From the NCBI RefSeq assembly GCF_020080835.1, contig NC_058164.1, positions 2,666,001 through 2,730,000 on the forward strand: a stretch of DNA of 64,000 bases, read 5' to 3'. The DNA is from Cotesia glomerata (lineage: Eukaryota > Arthropoda > Insecta > Hymenoptera > Braconidae). Position 1 is the stretch's first letter; each line of letters opens with the position of its first letter. Made by a program: the position numbers and the translations under genes. This document shows, piece after piece, positions 26,501-36,357 of the stretch. Below the pieces are notes generated by a model. It did not search any database. It was not told where the DNA came from and worked only from the letters and a program-made list of their open reading frames with translations.

Positions 26501-28562
26501 TACCGTCGACTTTGGTGTGGGTGAAGTTATGACACTTCTTGCATTATCGATTGAAGAAGACTTCTTACCTTCTTCTTCGTTTTTACTCGCTTTTTTATTC
26601 GATTTTAGAGTAGTCAAATTGTCTTTATCAGTTATTTGATAAGGAGGTTTAATTTCTGAACCATTTCGGTTATTGTATGTATCCGTTATGTTTTTTAATG
26701 CATCGATCTTAGGTGTTGTTACTTTTTTATAACTTGATTCTCTTACTAGTTTAGCCGTCGTTGTATTCGAAATTGACTTTTCTTTCTTTTTTAATGTTTT
26801 CGAATTTACAGAATTTGTTGCTTCATTACCCTGATTAAATGTTGGAGTAGGCTGCGTATTCTTTTCTATTGCTTTATTTTCCGCTTCCACTTTTTTCGGT
26901 AACGATCCTTCATCAAAGAAATCCACAAAATCTAGATTTGGTATTCTTGAATATACTTTGATAATCGATCGATTGAAACGCAGATATTTTGTTCCGTTTA
27001 TTGAATGTGGGCTGGCTGTTAATATTAATTCAGAACTAGGTATATTCACTTGTTTTGGTGTTACTGTGATCGTTCTATCTGAAGTCTCATTTTTTTGAAA
27101 TTTTGCACCCATTGGCTTATCTGTTTTCAATGTTATATTTTCTGGTTTAACTATCGTTGAACTTGTTGAATTTAATTTTTTTGCTGTTTCCGTTGTTACT
27201 AAAGGTACTAAACTTTTCGATTTGTCATTTTGACTACTTGTTGGAATAGACTTTTTTTTTTCTCCAGTTATTCTATTCTCTGATTTTTCCGGTTTTGTCG
27301 ATATCGTTCTTTTAATAGTTTGTTCTATCGTTGATTTCGGAGTAGTTGCAGTAATATTATTAATTGACGAATGAGATAGTTCTATTTTCGAACCACTTAT
27401 CGCATTTCTCGTTTCTGTTCTATTTTTTAATGCATCTGGCTTCATTGATTGTATTTGCTCATGCCGAGATACATTTAACGGTTTTGATGTAGTCGTTACC
27501 GTTTCAACTGAAACTTTACTTGTGTTCGATTTTGAACCAGTTAATCGATCCATCTGCAATTTCGTATTTGGTTGAGTTACTGATTTTTTTGTTTTAATCA
27601 ATGCATTATGTAATTTATTTTCTCTCATCATAGTACTTTTAGTTTTTTCTGGTTCTACTGTTATTGGCGGTTTTAAATTCTCCGGTGAAACTTTAACTTC
27701 TTTCTTTATATTTTCTCTAACACTTGATCTATCAACCGTTACATTTCCATATTTCCTACCTCTAGTTTTATGTGATGATTCATTTTCGCTCATATTATTT
27801 CTAATTTTTTCTGGTTGTGCTGTTCTTGGCCGTTTCAAAGTTTCCGGGGAAACTTTTTCTTTTTTTATATCATCTTCAACACTTGGTCTATCAACCGTTA
27901 CGTTTCCATATTTCCTACTTCCAGTTTTATATGATAATTCATCTTCTCTAATCATATTACTTCTAATTTCTTCTGGTTCCACTGTTGTTGGCCGTTCTAA
28001 ACTCGCCGGTGAAACTTTAACTTCTTTTTTTATATCTTCTCTAACACTTGGTCTATCAACCGTTACATTTCCATATTTCCTCCTTTCAGCTTTATGAAAT
28101 AATTCATCTTCTTTCATCACATTATTTATAATTCTTACTGGTTGTACTGTTGGTTGCCGTTCTAAACTCTCCGGTGAAACTTTGATATCTTTCTTTATGT
28201 CCTCTCTAATACTTGGTCTATCAACGGTTACATTTCCGTATTTCCCACTTCCAGCTTTAGAGGATTCATTTTTTACAGAATGTTTGCTTTGCTCGAGTCC
28301 TTCTTCTCTTCGGATATCTAGCGCTCTATTTTCAAATTTGACAGGACTATCTTCTTTAGTATAATTTAGCACATCTATCTTACCTCCAATTTCAGTCGGC
28401 CGTCTAATTTTAGCTTCACTTATCCTCTCTGTCGTTGTTGTTGTTATCGTTGCGGGGCGAGGTCGAAGATCATATCTACTTTCTGGTCTTCTAGTTGTCA
28501 TCCTTATTTTTGGCCTGGGTGTAGTAGGAATTATTCGTTGCCAACATTTTGCCTCAGTAGAT
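14591..28562 (-). CDS. Giant gene, terminal coding exon 7 (13.97 kb)
   Basis: This single exon holds about 95% of the protein. From its start at 28562 the frame runs without a stop to TAA at 14591-14593. Order of parts: a short Pro/Arg-rich lead; four ~55-residue repeats (about 27600-28260); a Ser/Thr/Lys linker that includes a non-repeated hydrophobic block near 26900-27010 (motif NLDFVDFFDEG); the 98-residue repeat array; a unique region with LWKLYNISLLGDPREL (about 15180-15240); a transmembrane helix near 14625-14705; and the tail RRRCRRRSHFE. The stop codon overlaps a possible AATAAA polyadenylation signal at about 14588-14594. In-frame ATG at 28501 is internal, not the real start. Confidence 0.92.
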
Positions 28563-31500
28563 CTTTAACAAATTTTACAATTACAAATCGAATTTATTTT
28601 AATTAATAACAACCGAATTGAAAATAACTTCCAAGATAATTCAAACTCAACTTACTGAAAATACGAAGATAAATTTTCTACATCGGTTCTAGACCATCCC
28701 TTCAAGGGATTGTTTAAATTTATATCTTCATCTGCTTTATCATAACGACGAACAAATTTTCGAATAAATCTGTAACATAGAATAATTAAAATTAAATAAT
28801 ATATTCACTTCTTTCTAATGTATTTTCTTCCATTTTTTAAATGTTCTTTTTCACTGACCTTGTTTTTATATTTTGTGCAATTGCTGCGTAATTACCGTAG
28901 AAATCTGGACTACGTACAATCGTTGCTTTGCTATGATGATTCATATAGTGTGGACATTCGTAAGATCGATACCCAGAAACTGAAGAAGAAAATTAACATT
29001 TATTTTTTTACATATGTACCCGAGTTAAAATTTAAATCATAGATTCAACGTATTGAATGTTCGAATCGTAAGTTTAACGTATTAGACGTTGAAAACGTAA
29101 GTTCAACGTATTGGACGTTAAAATCGTTATTTGAACGTATTGAACGTTAAAAACATTAGTTGAACGTATTAAACATATTGTGAGCGTAATTCAAACCAAT
29201 AAGGAGTGAAAATAAGTAATATCAAAACTATTCAGATAACTATGATTTTAAACAGAAGTACGATAAAAAATGTTTTTTCAATTCTGTTAGGGAACATTTC
29301 ATTTTTTTGGTTGAAATTTTACCATCCGTTCGATAAAAATACTCAGTCCGAATTTTTTACTTATGGAATGATTTCCAAAATGTTTTTTTTCGAAGGTATA
29401 TGGCTGTTTAAGAAGACAAGCTAGTGTTTAATTAAGAACCAGTGGTACTTGGAGTATCTTTGAATTTACTCTTTTTTAAAAATGTTGAATCTATATTTTT
29501 TACGTCCAATACGTTAAACTGACGTTTTAAACGTTCGAAACGTTAAATTTACGATTTGAACGTTTGTTACGTTCAACTGACGTTTTTAACGTTCAATACG
29601 TCAAATTTACGGTTTGAACGTTCAATACGTTAAATCTACGACTTAAATTTCGACTCGGGTAACATTAACGTGTCATTTTATTTAAATTCAACAAATAACA
29701 TACCATATATGTCACAATTTTTTGCCCCATCATTGCAAATTGGCAAGCTAAAATTAATTTTATTATTACTTAGTGATGTCAAAGTCTATTTGAAATAAAA
29801 ATTTTCTGATTACAAACTGAAGTTAAAAAAAATAATAAATAAATATAATTATTGTGTTTACTTTGTTATCACTATTCCAAAGTGATAGGTATACATTGGA
29901 AAGTAATGGCGCTTGCTTATAAAAAAGTCACTACTTTCTTTGATTTGAGAAGTCCTTATGTTCTCCAAGCGACTATTTTTCGAAATATCTTTATATCTTA
30001 TGCCATAAATAGAACTGCGTTTTGTCTAAACATCAATGAATCATTAATTGATAGTTACCTTTCAGTTACAATTTATTTAATTTCCAAATTTAGTCTGTGA
30101 TAACTTACATAAGGTAAAATTATACCATGAATAGATAAACTAATCCTTGGATGAGTGAACTTCGAGAACAAGAAATCAGCCGCATTGATGTGTATTAGAG
30201 TACCGATTACACTTTCTTTTGTAAATCTTCCACTTTAATTCATAGATGGAAACAGAAATCCATTATTAGCTCAAGTTTTATAACTTTAAAACTGATGATT
30301 GATAAATTAATCTTTCAATTTCCGTACTCACCTAATTAAAACGTCGTCTATGGCAACTACAAGTTTTATATTTACATTGTCAACCTGAGACTTTAAATCA
30401 AAAGAAGGAACCTCGTCCACAACATCAGGAACAATAAAATCTGTAAATGACAATAAACGCGGGTAATAACTAATTCTCAAAATTATTATTATCTTTTTGA
30501 AAATGTTTATGGAGGGTGAACATTCTTACTCTGATTCCAAATCGGCGCCGTAGCGAATGATGCTACGAACAATATATAGCGATCAACAATTGGCACAAAA
30601 CGAAGTGTGTATTTTCCGATAACGCCTTCCTAGATATTAAATTACAACATTATTATAATTGAATAATATCGTTTATTTTGCTCTAGATTACTTAATATTT
30701 ATAAATACCACTCTCAAATCGCTGTCGTAAAGACCAACCATCGCAGCATTTTTTCTTATATCCGAATAATACGCCACTGAATGAATTCCTATTATCTGAA
30801 ATTGAACTATAATTATTTTCCCATCAATATCGGAAAATTGTTCTCTTACACTGAGAAAAAACAAATACTTTTACTCAATTAACAATTTATTGGTTCAAGA
30901 AATTCGATGACGATCAAATATTCTATTATTATTAATTATTAATTTCTGAAGAGAAGAGCATTAATATTTATCATTGATTAATAGATAAAAAAGAGAATAG
31001 CTTTATTTAAATTAAGTAAAAATTATTTCAATCAATTTAACAAGTTCTTGAGCTAAGAATATATATTCTTGAAAATTTTCAAGAACATGAATTCTTGTAT
31101 CAAGAAAATTTTCTTAATAAAAGTATTTTTTTTCTCAGTGTATGATTTTTTTTGTCCACATACCTTTGAGATATTTGTGTGTTCAATTACTTCTTGATTA
31201 TCATTTAAATACTCCTTTACAATAGGAGTATTTAAAGCAGCTACAAAGAGTTTCTTTCGCAAATTAAGATTTATTTCAAAGGTACTTGATCTTATTTTTA
31301 GATTCAACATATATGGTAACAGCATTCCAGTTCGTGGTATGCCTTCTAGTTCCACATTTTTACACACCGAAACTATTTACATAAGATAGAAAATAATGAA
31401 AAAAATTATTCTTTTATAATTTTTATTACATTAAAGATAATTTTTGATATTTTCACACAAAAAACTTTTTCGATATTCACTTTTACTTACTGTATAAACT

Positions 31501-31629
31501 ACTATCCATAGCTAACCCACGGTGAAGATTCTGTACACATAGGTCATCAATATTTCGTGAGGCTCCATTTGCACTTTTGAATGTCATTATCAGAATAATG
31601 ACTGAGGATATAATAATTATTCTAATCAT
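14591..31629 (-). CDS. Giant repeat-rich, mucin-like type I membrane protein with a metalloprotease-prodomain-like N-terminus (7 coding exons)
   Basis: Coding exons on the minus strand are 31491-31629, 31164-31372, 30709-30795, 30530-30629, 30332-30440, 28656-28769 and 14591-28562. Every intron is GT-AG, the phases agree (1,0,0,1,2,2), and the joined frame is open for 4,909 codons. Layout: signal peptide (residues 1 to ~22); a domain of ~230 residues resembling an M12B/ADAM-type prodomain; four ~55-residue repeats starting with the motif KYGNVTVDR; a Ser/Thr/Lys linker; ~37.5 copies of a 98-residue repeat (about residues 1029-4691); a unique juxtamembrane part; one transmembrane helix (~4872-4898); and an Arg-rich cytoplasmic tail ending SHFE. 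The zinc motif HExxHxxGxxH is absent, so protease activity is not expected. The start is the ATG that opens the signal peptide. An open frame of almost 14 kb in such AT-rich DNA argues for selection. A cell-surface, heavily glycosylated role is inferred; the true function is unknown. Confidence 0.87.
15250..26235 (-). repeat. In-frame tandem array, 294-bp (98-residue) unit, about 37.5 copies
   Basis: A landmark reading PDQSNDLATS in the protein recurs every 98 residues, and in DNA the string gtactgag recurs at exactly 294-bp steps (23418, 23712, 24006, 24300, 24594). I counted 37 complete copies and one partial copy at the C-terminal end. Copies between about 23.4 and 26.0 kb are nearly identical. 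Copies on the C-terminal side are more diverged and form a three-unit higher-order pattern. One core unit has about eight N-x-S/T sequons, many Ser/Thr/Pro and Lys, and no cysteine. Confidence 0.95.
27590..28260 (-). repeat. Four in-frame ~55-residue repeats (KYGNVTVDR family)
   Basis: Each unit begins KYGNVTVDRPS or a close variant, continues with an acidic/basic DIKK segment, then VSPxxLxRPxTVxPE, then a charged end. Copies start near 28240, 28075, 27905 and 27745 on the minus strand. They are unrelated in sequence to the 98-residue array, so the gene carries two independent repeat expansions. Confidence 0.85.
28656..28769 (-). CDS. Giant gene, coding exon 6
   Basis: Acceptor TTACAG, donor GTAAGT, phase 2 at both ends, residues 215-253 (RFIRKFVRRYDKADEDINL and on). 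It is charged and not repetitive. If the upstream part derives from a reprolysin, the sequence departs from that fold here. Exon 7 then begins at a weaker TTAAAG acceptor and carries SSYFQSTEAKCWQR before the repeats. Confidence 0.82.
29019..29659 (+). mobile_element. TIR element with repeated AACGT motifs, copy 2, inside an intron of the giant gene
   Basis: The ends CCCGAGT...ACTCGGG are inverted and flanked by TA on both sides (29017-29018, 29660-29661), so this copy is complete at 641 bp. It lies in the intron between coding exons 5 and 6 (28770-30331). The central 72-codon frame runs 29206-29424. Confidence 0.8.
30332..30440 (-). CDS. Giant gene, coding exon 5
   Basis: Acceptor TTACAG, donor GTGAGT, phase 1 in and phase 2 out, residues 179-215. 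The end of the exon, NVNIKLVVAIDDVLIR, resembles the first strand of reprolysin catalytic domains (a hydrophobic strand followed by V-D and a basic helix start). It is followed by a 1.56-kb intron that contains a TA-flanked TIR element (29019-29659). Confidence 0.82.
30530..30629 (-). CDS. Giant gene, coding exon 4
   Basis: Entry is in phase 0 after an ATCTAG acceptor; exit is in phase 1 at a GTAAGA donor. Residues 146-179 read EGVIGKYTLRFVPIVDRY and onward. This corresponds in position to the 'GxIxxxxxxYxIEP' strand that ends M12B prodomains. The two following introns are short or average for an insect. Confidence 0.82.
30709..30795 (-). CDS. Giant gene, coding exon 3
   Basis: The exon is 29 codons in phase 0 at both ends, with a TTTCAG acceptor and a GTATTT donor. 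It encodes residues 117-145, including HSVAYYSDIRKNAAMVGLYD. This matches the layout of M12B prodomains, where a short 'xGxVxGxxxSxxAxSxC' segment precedes 'GLxGxI'. The usual cysteine of that segment is replaced by Tyr. Confidence 0.82.
30849..31140. mobile_element. MITE in the intron after coding exon 2 of the giant gene
   Basis: The ends CACTGAGAAAAAA / TTTTTTCTCAGTG are inverted and flanked by TA on both sides (30847-30848, 31141-31142). Length 292 bp. Its right end is ~20 bp from the donor of exon 2. It also contains a small nested palindrome (ttcttgaaaattttcaagaa, about 31070). Confidence 0.8.
31164..31372 (-). CDS. Giant gene, coding exon 2 (prodomain-like)
   Basis: A TAG acceptor at 31373-31374 follows a pyrimidine-leaning tract, and a GTATGT donor begins at 31163. 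Entry is in phase 1 and exit in phase 0, contributing residues 47-116. It contains SVCKNVELEG and FEINLNLRKKLFVAAL. The second stretch resembles the strand of ADAM/reprolysin prodomains in which a polar/hydrophobic strand is followed by a basic turn and LLxxNF-like residues. A MITE (30849-31140) lies only ~20 bp past the donor. Confidence 0.84.
31491..31629 (-). CDS. Giant gene, coding exon 1 (signal peptide)
   Basis: The ATG at 31629 opens a short basic start followed by an Ile/Val/Leu-rich core and a small-residue stretch (SANGAS) that suits signal peptidase cleavage near residue 22. The mature part begins with one cysteine (DLCVQN). The exon ends in phase 1 before a GTAAGT donor at 31490. 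The start fits best because it is the only one that places a hydrophobic leader on the joined frame. No convincing TATA box was identified upstream. Confidence 0.85.
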
Positions 31630-34209
31630 TTTTGTAACTTAATTCAAAAAACAACTTTCATTAGAAAAAACACATGAATTTTATGATTCAAACTTTCATT
31701 GCAAATCAGCAAAATAAATCACTTTTTAAATAAACTTTGAACGTTCTCACATTTTTTTAATAGAATATCAATGAATAATAACTAATTAGTAAACTAAATA
31801 TAAAAATTTTTCGACGTGATTGAATTTGGTAGCTTTAATACTTATAAAAAATAACAACTTGTAAATGCTTTAGTTCACACCTTGATAATTTATATCACTA
31901 TAAACTTTATTTCTGTTAATTGTAGCGAGTGTCGTATTATCTAAAGTCATGATGTCATTAAGTTTAATAGATTTTTTACATTTAACAATGACTTTATGAT
32001 CGGTATATTTCCAGTTCACTAGATAACTATCTATAAAGTTTATATATAGTATGCACAAGTATATATCTTCCTTCCTAAATGATTCATAAAATAAAACTTA
32101 TAAACAATTATAGTAAAATAAATAATATTTTATCCTATTTCAAGATTGTTGGAACTAAAATAATTCATTCTTGAGTTTATAAAAATATTTCTAATTTTCG
32201 CTTTTTAAACACTAATGTCAATTTTATTTATTATTTTATTTGTCAACTTACAAAAAAATTTTTACTCAAAAATTTTACTACAACCGAAGCGTATTTTGAA
32301 ACAGCAAAATAATTTAATTTTAGAGATGATACTTTCAAGTTAATTGGGCTAATTGTTTTCTTAGAAATGTCGTTGATATCTTAGCTAATTCCCACACAAC
32401 GATGTTTTTCTAATTACTGACGACTTTAAAGTTAATAGCTTTTGTGAAATGTTTCTGAATTTTCGACAAAGTAATCATTTTTTCGTCCAAAATCATTTCC
32501 ATTATTTTTCAGTATTGTGGTTTGAGTTTATTTTTATTTTAAATTAGTCAATCAATTGCTCTTCAACTAACAAAAATTTTTCGACATAATTAAATTTTTT
32601 CCAATGTAAAATATACAATAAATTCACAATGTAGTATCTTCTAATTACCACTTAATCAATCGTTTTAAATTATCATTTAGCCTTTATAGCTCTAATATTT
32701 GCCACAGGCTGTTCACGTGATAGATAACGACTGACCCTCTATACTATGTATAGTATAATATACTATGTATACCCTCTAAAATACTATGTATTTTCTTAAA
32801 TTATTCTTGGCAATTGTACTTCACATATTCCATTCTGTCTTACTTGGTTTTTTATTTTTATTTTTACTTTCATTTTTGGCCTCATTCTCACTATTTATAT
32901 TTATATTCAAGTATCACTTAAAATAATTGATTGTTAAAACTAATGTACACTGCCGATCGGCGTTCTTGTGCAATAAATGAATAAATAAATAAATAAATGA
33001 TTGTAAAGAATACTTTTTTCGAATAAAAGGAATGTATTTTTAAATTATTTAAAATTTTTTCACAATATTTTATCTTAAAATTGTGTAAGTATATTATTAT
33101 CTACCATTAGTTGAGAATTCTCAGAAATACATACCCACAAATATTTAGTATTTGTTGTGCAAATTATTCAGCCCTTTTGACAAACCAAGTGGCTTTATAT
33201 TTTCATTCATATATTCGTGGACATGTACCGTCTACGAGCACTTAAATTTTTTCATACCATACATACACTCTTTTTCGCTGAGTGGAGTTTCATTCGTAAG
33301 CCTTATTTATAATGTATTTTCTTTTCATATCAACACTCCTCAAAAGATTGTCCATCTATCGTAAATCCACTTGAAAGTTCAAGTCTTTCAAATATTTATA
33401 CATATTGTACCTATACATTTTTGATTCTAATCGACTTTCTAATTAGCAAATTGTCTAACTCCATTTTAAAGAATCTTCCATTTGTATGGAAAAAAACAAT
33501 TAGTTTAAAATTTATTATCACTTTAAAACCATTGAATATCATTAATATCTAACAAAGGTATAATATTTTGGTTTGAATCATTCAAATAATTTATAATTGG
33601 ACTATTGCTACATCAAAATGTTAAAAAATGACCCTCTAAAAAATATGGAGTTAGACCAATTGCTAATTAGACAGTCGTAATGTAATTTTATGTATTTTTA
33701 TATGAAGGCTTGTTATGGATATTATTGATATTTTCACTCTATATTTTTTGAACTCCATAACTATTAAATAATGAATTATAAGAATACCTCTTGATAGAAA
33801 CTAAATTGTACAATTTTAAAATTTCATTCGATATGACTTATCTTAAAAAATAAAGTTATTTTTTTCTTTTATTATTACTGTGAAAAAAGTATTACAAAAA
33901 TATCATCTAAATTTTATTAAATTCGTCGCAAAGTGGTTGCACAAGATAACGACTTTAAGACGTAATAAAATTTTTTGCCAACACTAGTAAAGAGCGTTGT
34001 TATGTTTTTTAATAAAAAAAGGCTTTTACATTTTTATAAGATTTTTAATAACCAATAAATAGTGTAGAGTGAAAAAAAATATTCTCGATTTTATGAGCTT
34101 ATCTGTTCGAGTTGAAGCTACAAATTTGTATGTAAAATAATAATGTATGTTATAAAATTTCTTATGGATATCGAACCAAAAAACTGGGTAGTTCTTAGTA
34201 TAAAAAAAA
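31630..34209. other. Upstream region of the giant gene, then intergenic
   Basis: The 5' part (31630 to about 31900) should hold the promoter and 5' UTR of the giant gene; no clear core element could be picked. Further right there is a palindromic patch (tatagtataatatactat, about 32750) and a short (AATA)n run near 32975. No second gene was recognised. Confidence 0.4.
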
Positions 34210-34888
34210 TTAGGAAAACGGTTGACCCTGAAGGCCATCCCTGCAACTTCCCGCTAATTCCATACCTGGGCGCTTAAAATTGCATTTACGACGTTTTTGA
34301 GCTCTTCGAGCTCAAAAATACAATTTATATGTTGTTTTAAGCTCTTCGAGCTCAAAAAGATAACTTTTCTATGCTTTTGAGCTTTTCAAGGTCAAAAGTT
34401 TGATAGAAGGTTGAGAAAACACTATTTTTTAAGTTTTCAAACCGCAATAACTTTTGAATGAATGAATCGATTTTTACGCGGTTGGCGGCATTCAACGTAG
34501 TTTTTTAAGCCTTATGAAAAAATTTTAAGTTTATATTGATCAAACTAGAAATTTCGGAGTAATTCCGAAAAAACACTTTTGTGGGTTTTCTTTCCTGCAC
34601 GATATCTCTCGAACGAATTAACCGATTTTGACCGGATTAACGGCGATCGACGTGGTTTTTCAAGGTTAAGAGCTGATTAGTGTTTGGAGTTGATCGATGA
34701 AGCCGTTCAAAAGTTATTCCAAAAAAACCACTTTTAAAAAAAATTTTTTTTTCAGTTTTTTTTAGATTTTTCGAAATCTATCGGTCCGAATCAATCCAAA
34801 ATCTAAGTTTGGACAAGCCCTTTCGAATGGCGCCAACCGCGATCGAATTGGTGGAGCCATTCAATAGTTATGAGAGGTTTACATACTT

Positions 34889-34973
<85 letters not shown>

Positions 34974-35122
34974 GACATAGTGACACCCTCACGGGGATAG
35001 TCAGGGAAGCTTCCTGTGACCCTCAAACGTCGAGATCTGATGAAAACTCGATTTTTGTAAAACGGGGTAAAACCAATAACTTCCCGATTTTTGAAAATCT
35101 GAGATTTTCTTAGCGGGAAGTT
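34210..35122 (+). mobile_element. Z element, copy 2
   Basis: Same ends and order as copy 1: ttaggaaaacggttgaccct, GAGCTC palindromes (the third is degraded), 'cgatatctctcgaacgaatta' segment, a (CA)n run, then TAGCGGGAAGTT. It lies after an A run, like the other copies. Confidence 0.82.
34892..34969. repeat. (CA)n microsatellite in Z copy 2
   Basis: About 38 CA units. Copy 3 has a shorter run at the same internal position and copy 1 has none, so the run is a variable part of the family. Confidence 0.97.
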
Positions 35123-36357
35123 AAAAACATAAATTTTTTTATAACTAATTAATGGCCTTATGTCACAGAAAAAATTAATTTAAATTCTCATTGGGGCAAT
35201 AATAATTGTCACACAAAAATTTTCCACAAATACCATTTATTTTTCAAGTAACATAGTAACATTTTAATTGATTCCTTAGAGCATAATGAATGGCGGATAT
35301 TTATAATTAATGTAAATGAGGTATTAAAAATGGTGAGTCACATTCGAAGCGATTATCTTCTATCAAATATCTTAAAAGCACTAAAAATAATAAGAATAAT
35401 TTCTATGATTACCTGTTGATACATGCGTGGTCACTGATATGTAAATTTTCTTACACAGACGAAAGATTTTATGGATAAATGTATGAAAAAAAGAGCAATC
35501 GAGAAAAAAAAACTTAATATCTTTGTTATACTTCCTCTCAGTAGCTTCAATATTTGAGTAATAATTTTAATGAAATTCCTTGAAAAGCGGACAATATACG
35601 AAATTCAATCTCCAATAAATGACGCCTAAAACCGCGAAAAGTTCTCAGCACATAGATCAATCCTCTTTTATGTCCTTTACTCTCGAATCTTCTGCTTTTA
35701 TAGTTCACTTATTTCTTATTCTTCCTCGCTTTTGATGGAAACATTTCGCAGTTCGGTCGGTCTTTTATCGTTAAAAAAAAAAAATGAAATAAAATTCTTT
35801 CCACTTTAACAATTTTAGTTTTTTAGTTAAAAACACTAAAAATAATATAATTTTTATTGAGAATGAAAGAAGAAATTTATGTCGAAAATTCTGAATTACG
35901 TTCAAACATAAATATAGCTTTTGCATTATTTTACGATCAGATTTTTCTGCGAACGTTAAATTGATGCTTTCCTTATGATCTCAATCGTTTTAAAGAAGAA
36001 AAGATATAAAGCAATCCTGACTGGCAGTATCCGTTCGAATGTTGTATGCTTGTAATTTATTTCATCTAATAAAGGGTCAAAAAGAGAATTGGAAACCAAG
36101 GAATTTCGGAAGACTATTTGTTACTTTTTCCGACGCTTCTAAGTGGATTTCTTTTTTTCTTTTAAAATAAAAAAATTATTCCCATTACTTTTAAATTGAG
36201 ACAAGTGAGAAAATTAGTCTTTTTCTTTCTTTTTTTTCAATTTAAGTTAAGTGAAAAATTACATAATATTTCACTATACTTTAAAGAATTTAATTTATCA
36301 TCATGAAAATGTAATCTTTATATTTTAAAAATATTATTTTTGAAACGACAAAAGTTA
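35123..36357. other. AT-rich stretch, no gene seen
   Basis: No recognisable coding run, RNA gene or repeat on either strand. Confidence 0.45.

Noticed and set aside
15459..28364. Plus-strand frames inside the giant exon (15459-15662, 26361-26639, 28182-28364)
   Set aside because: They are reverse-strand shadows of the long coding exon, with hydrophobic composition dictated by the opposite strand.
28501..28501. In-frame ATG of the long open frame taken as the start of the giant protein
   Set aside because: The frame continues upstream to a splice acceptor, and six phase-compatible exons lead to a true signal peptide at 31629.
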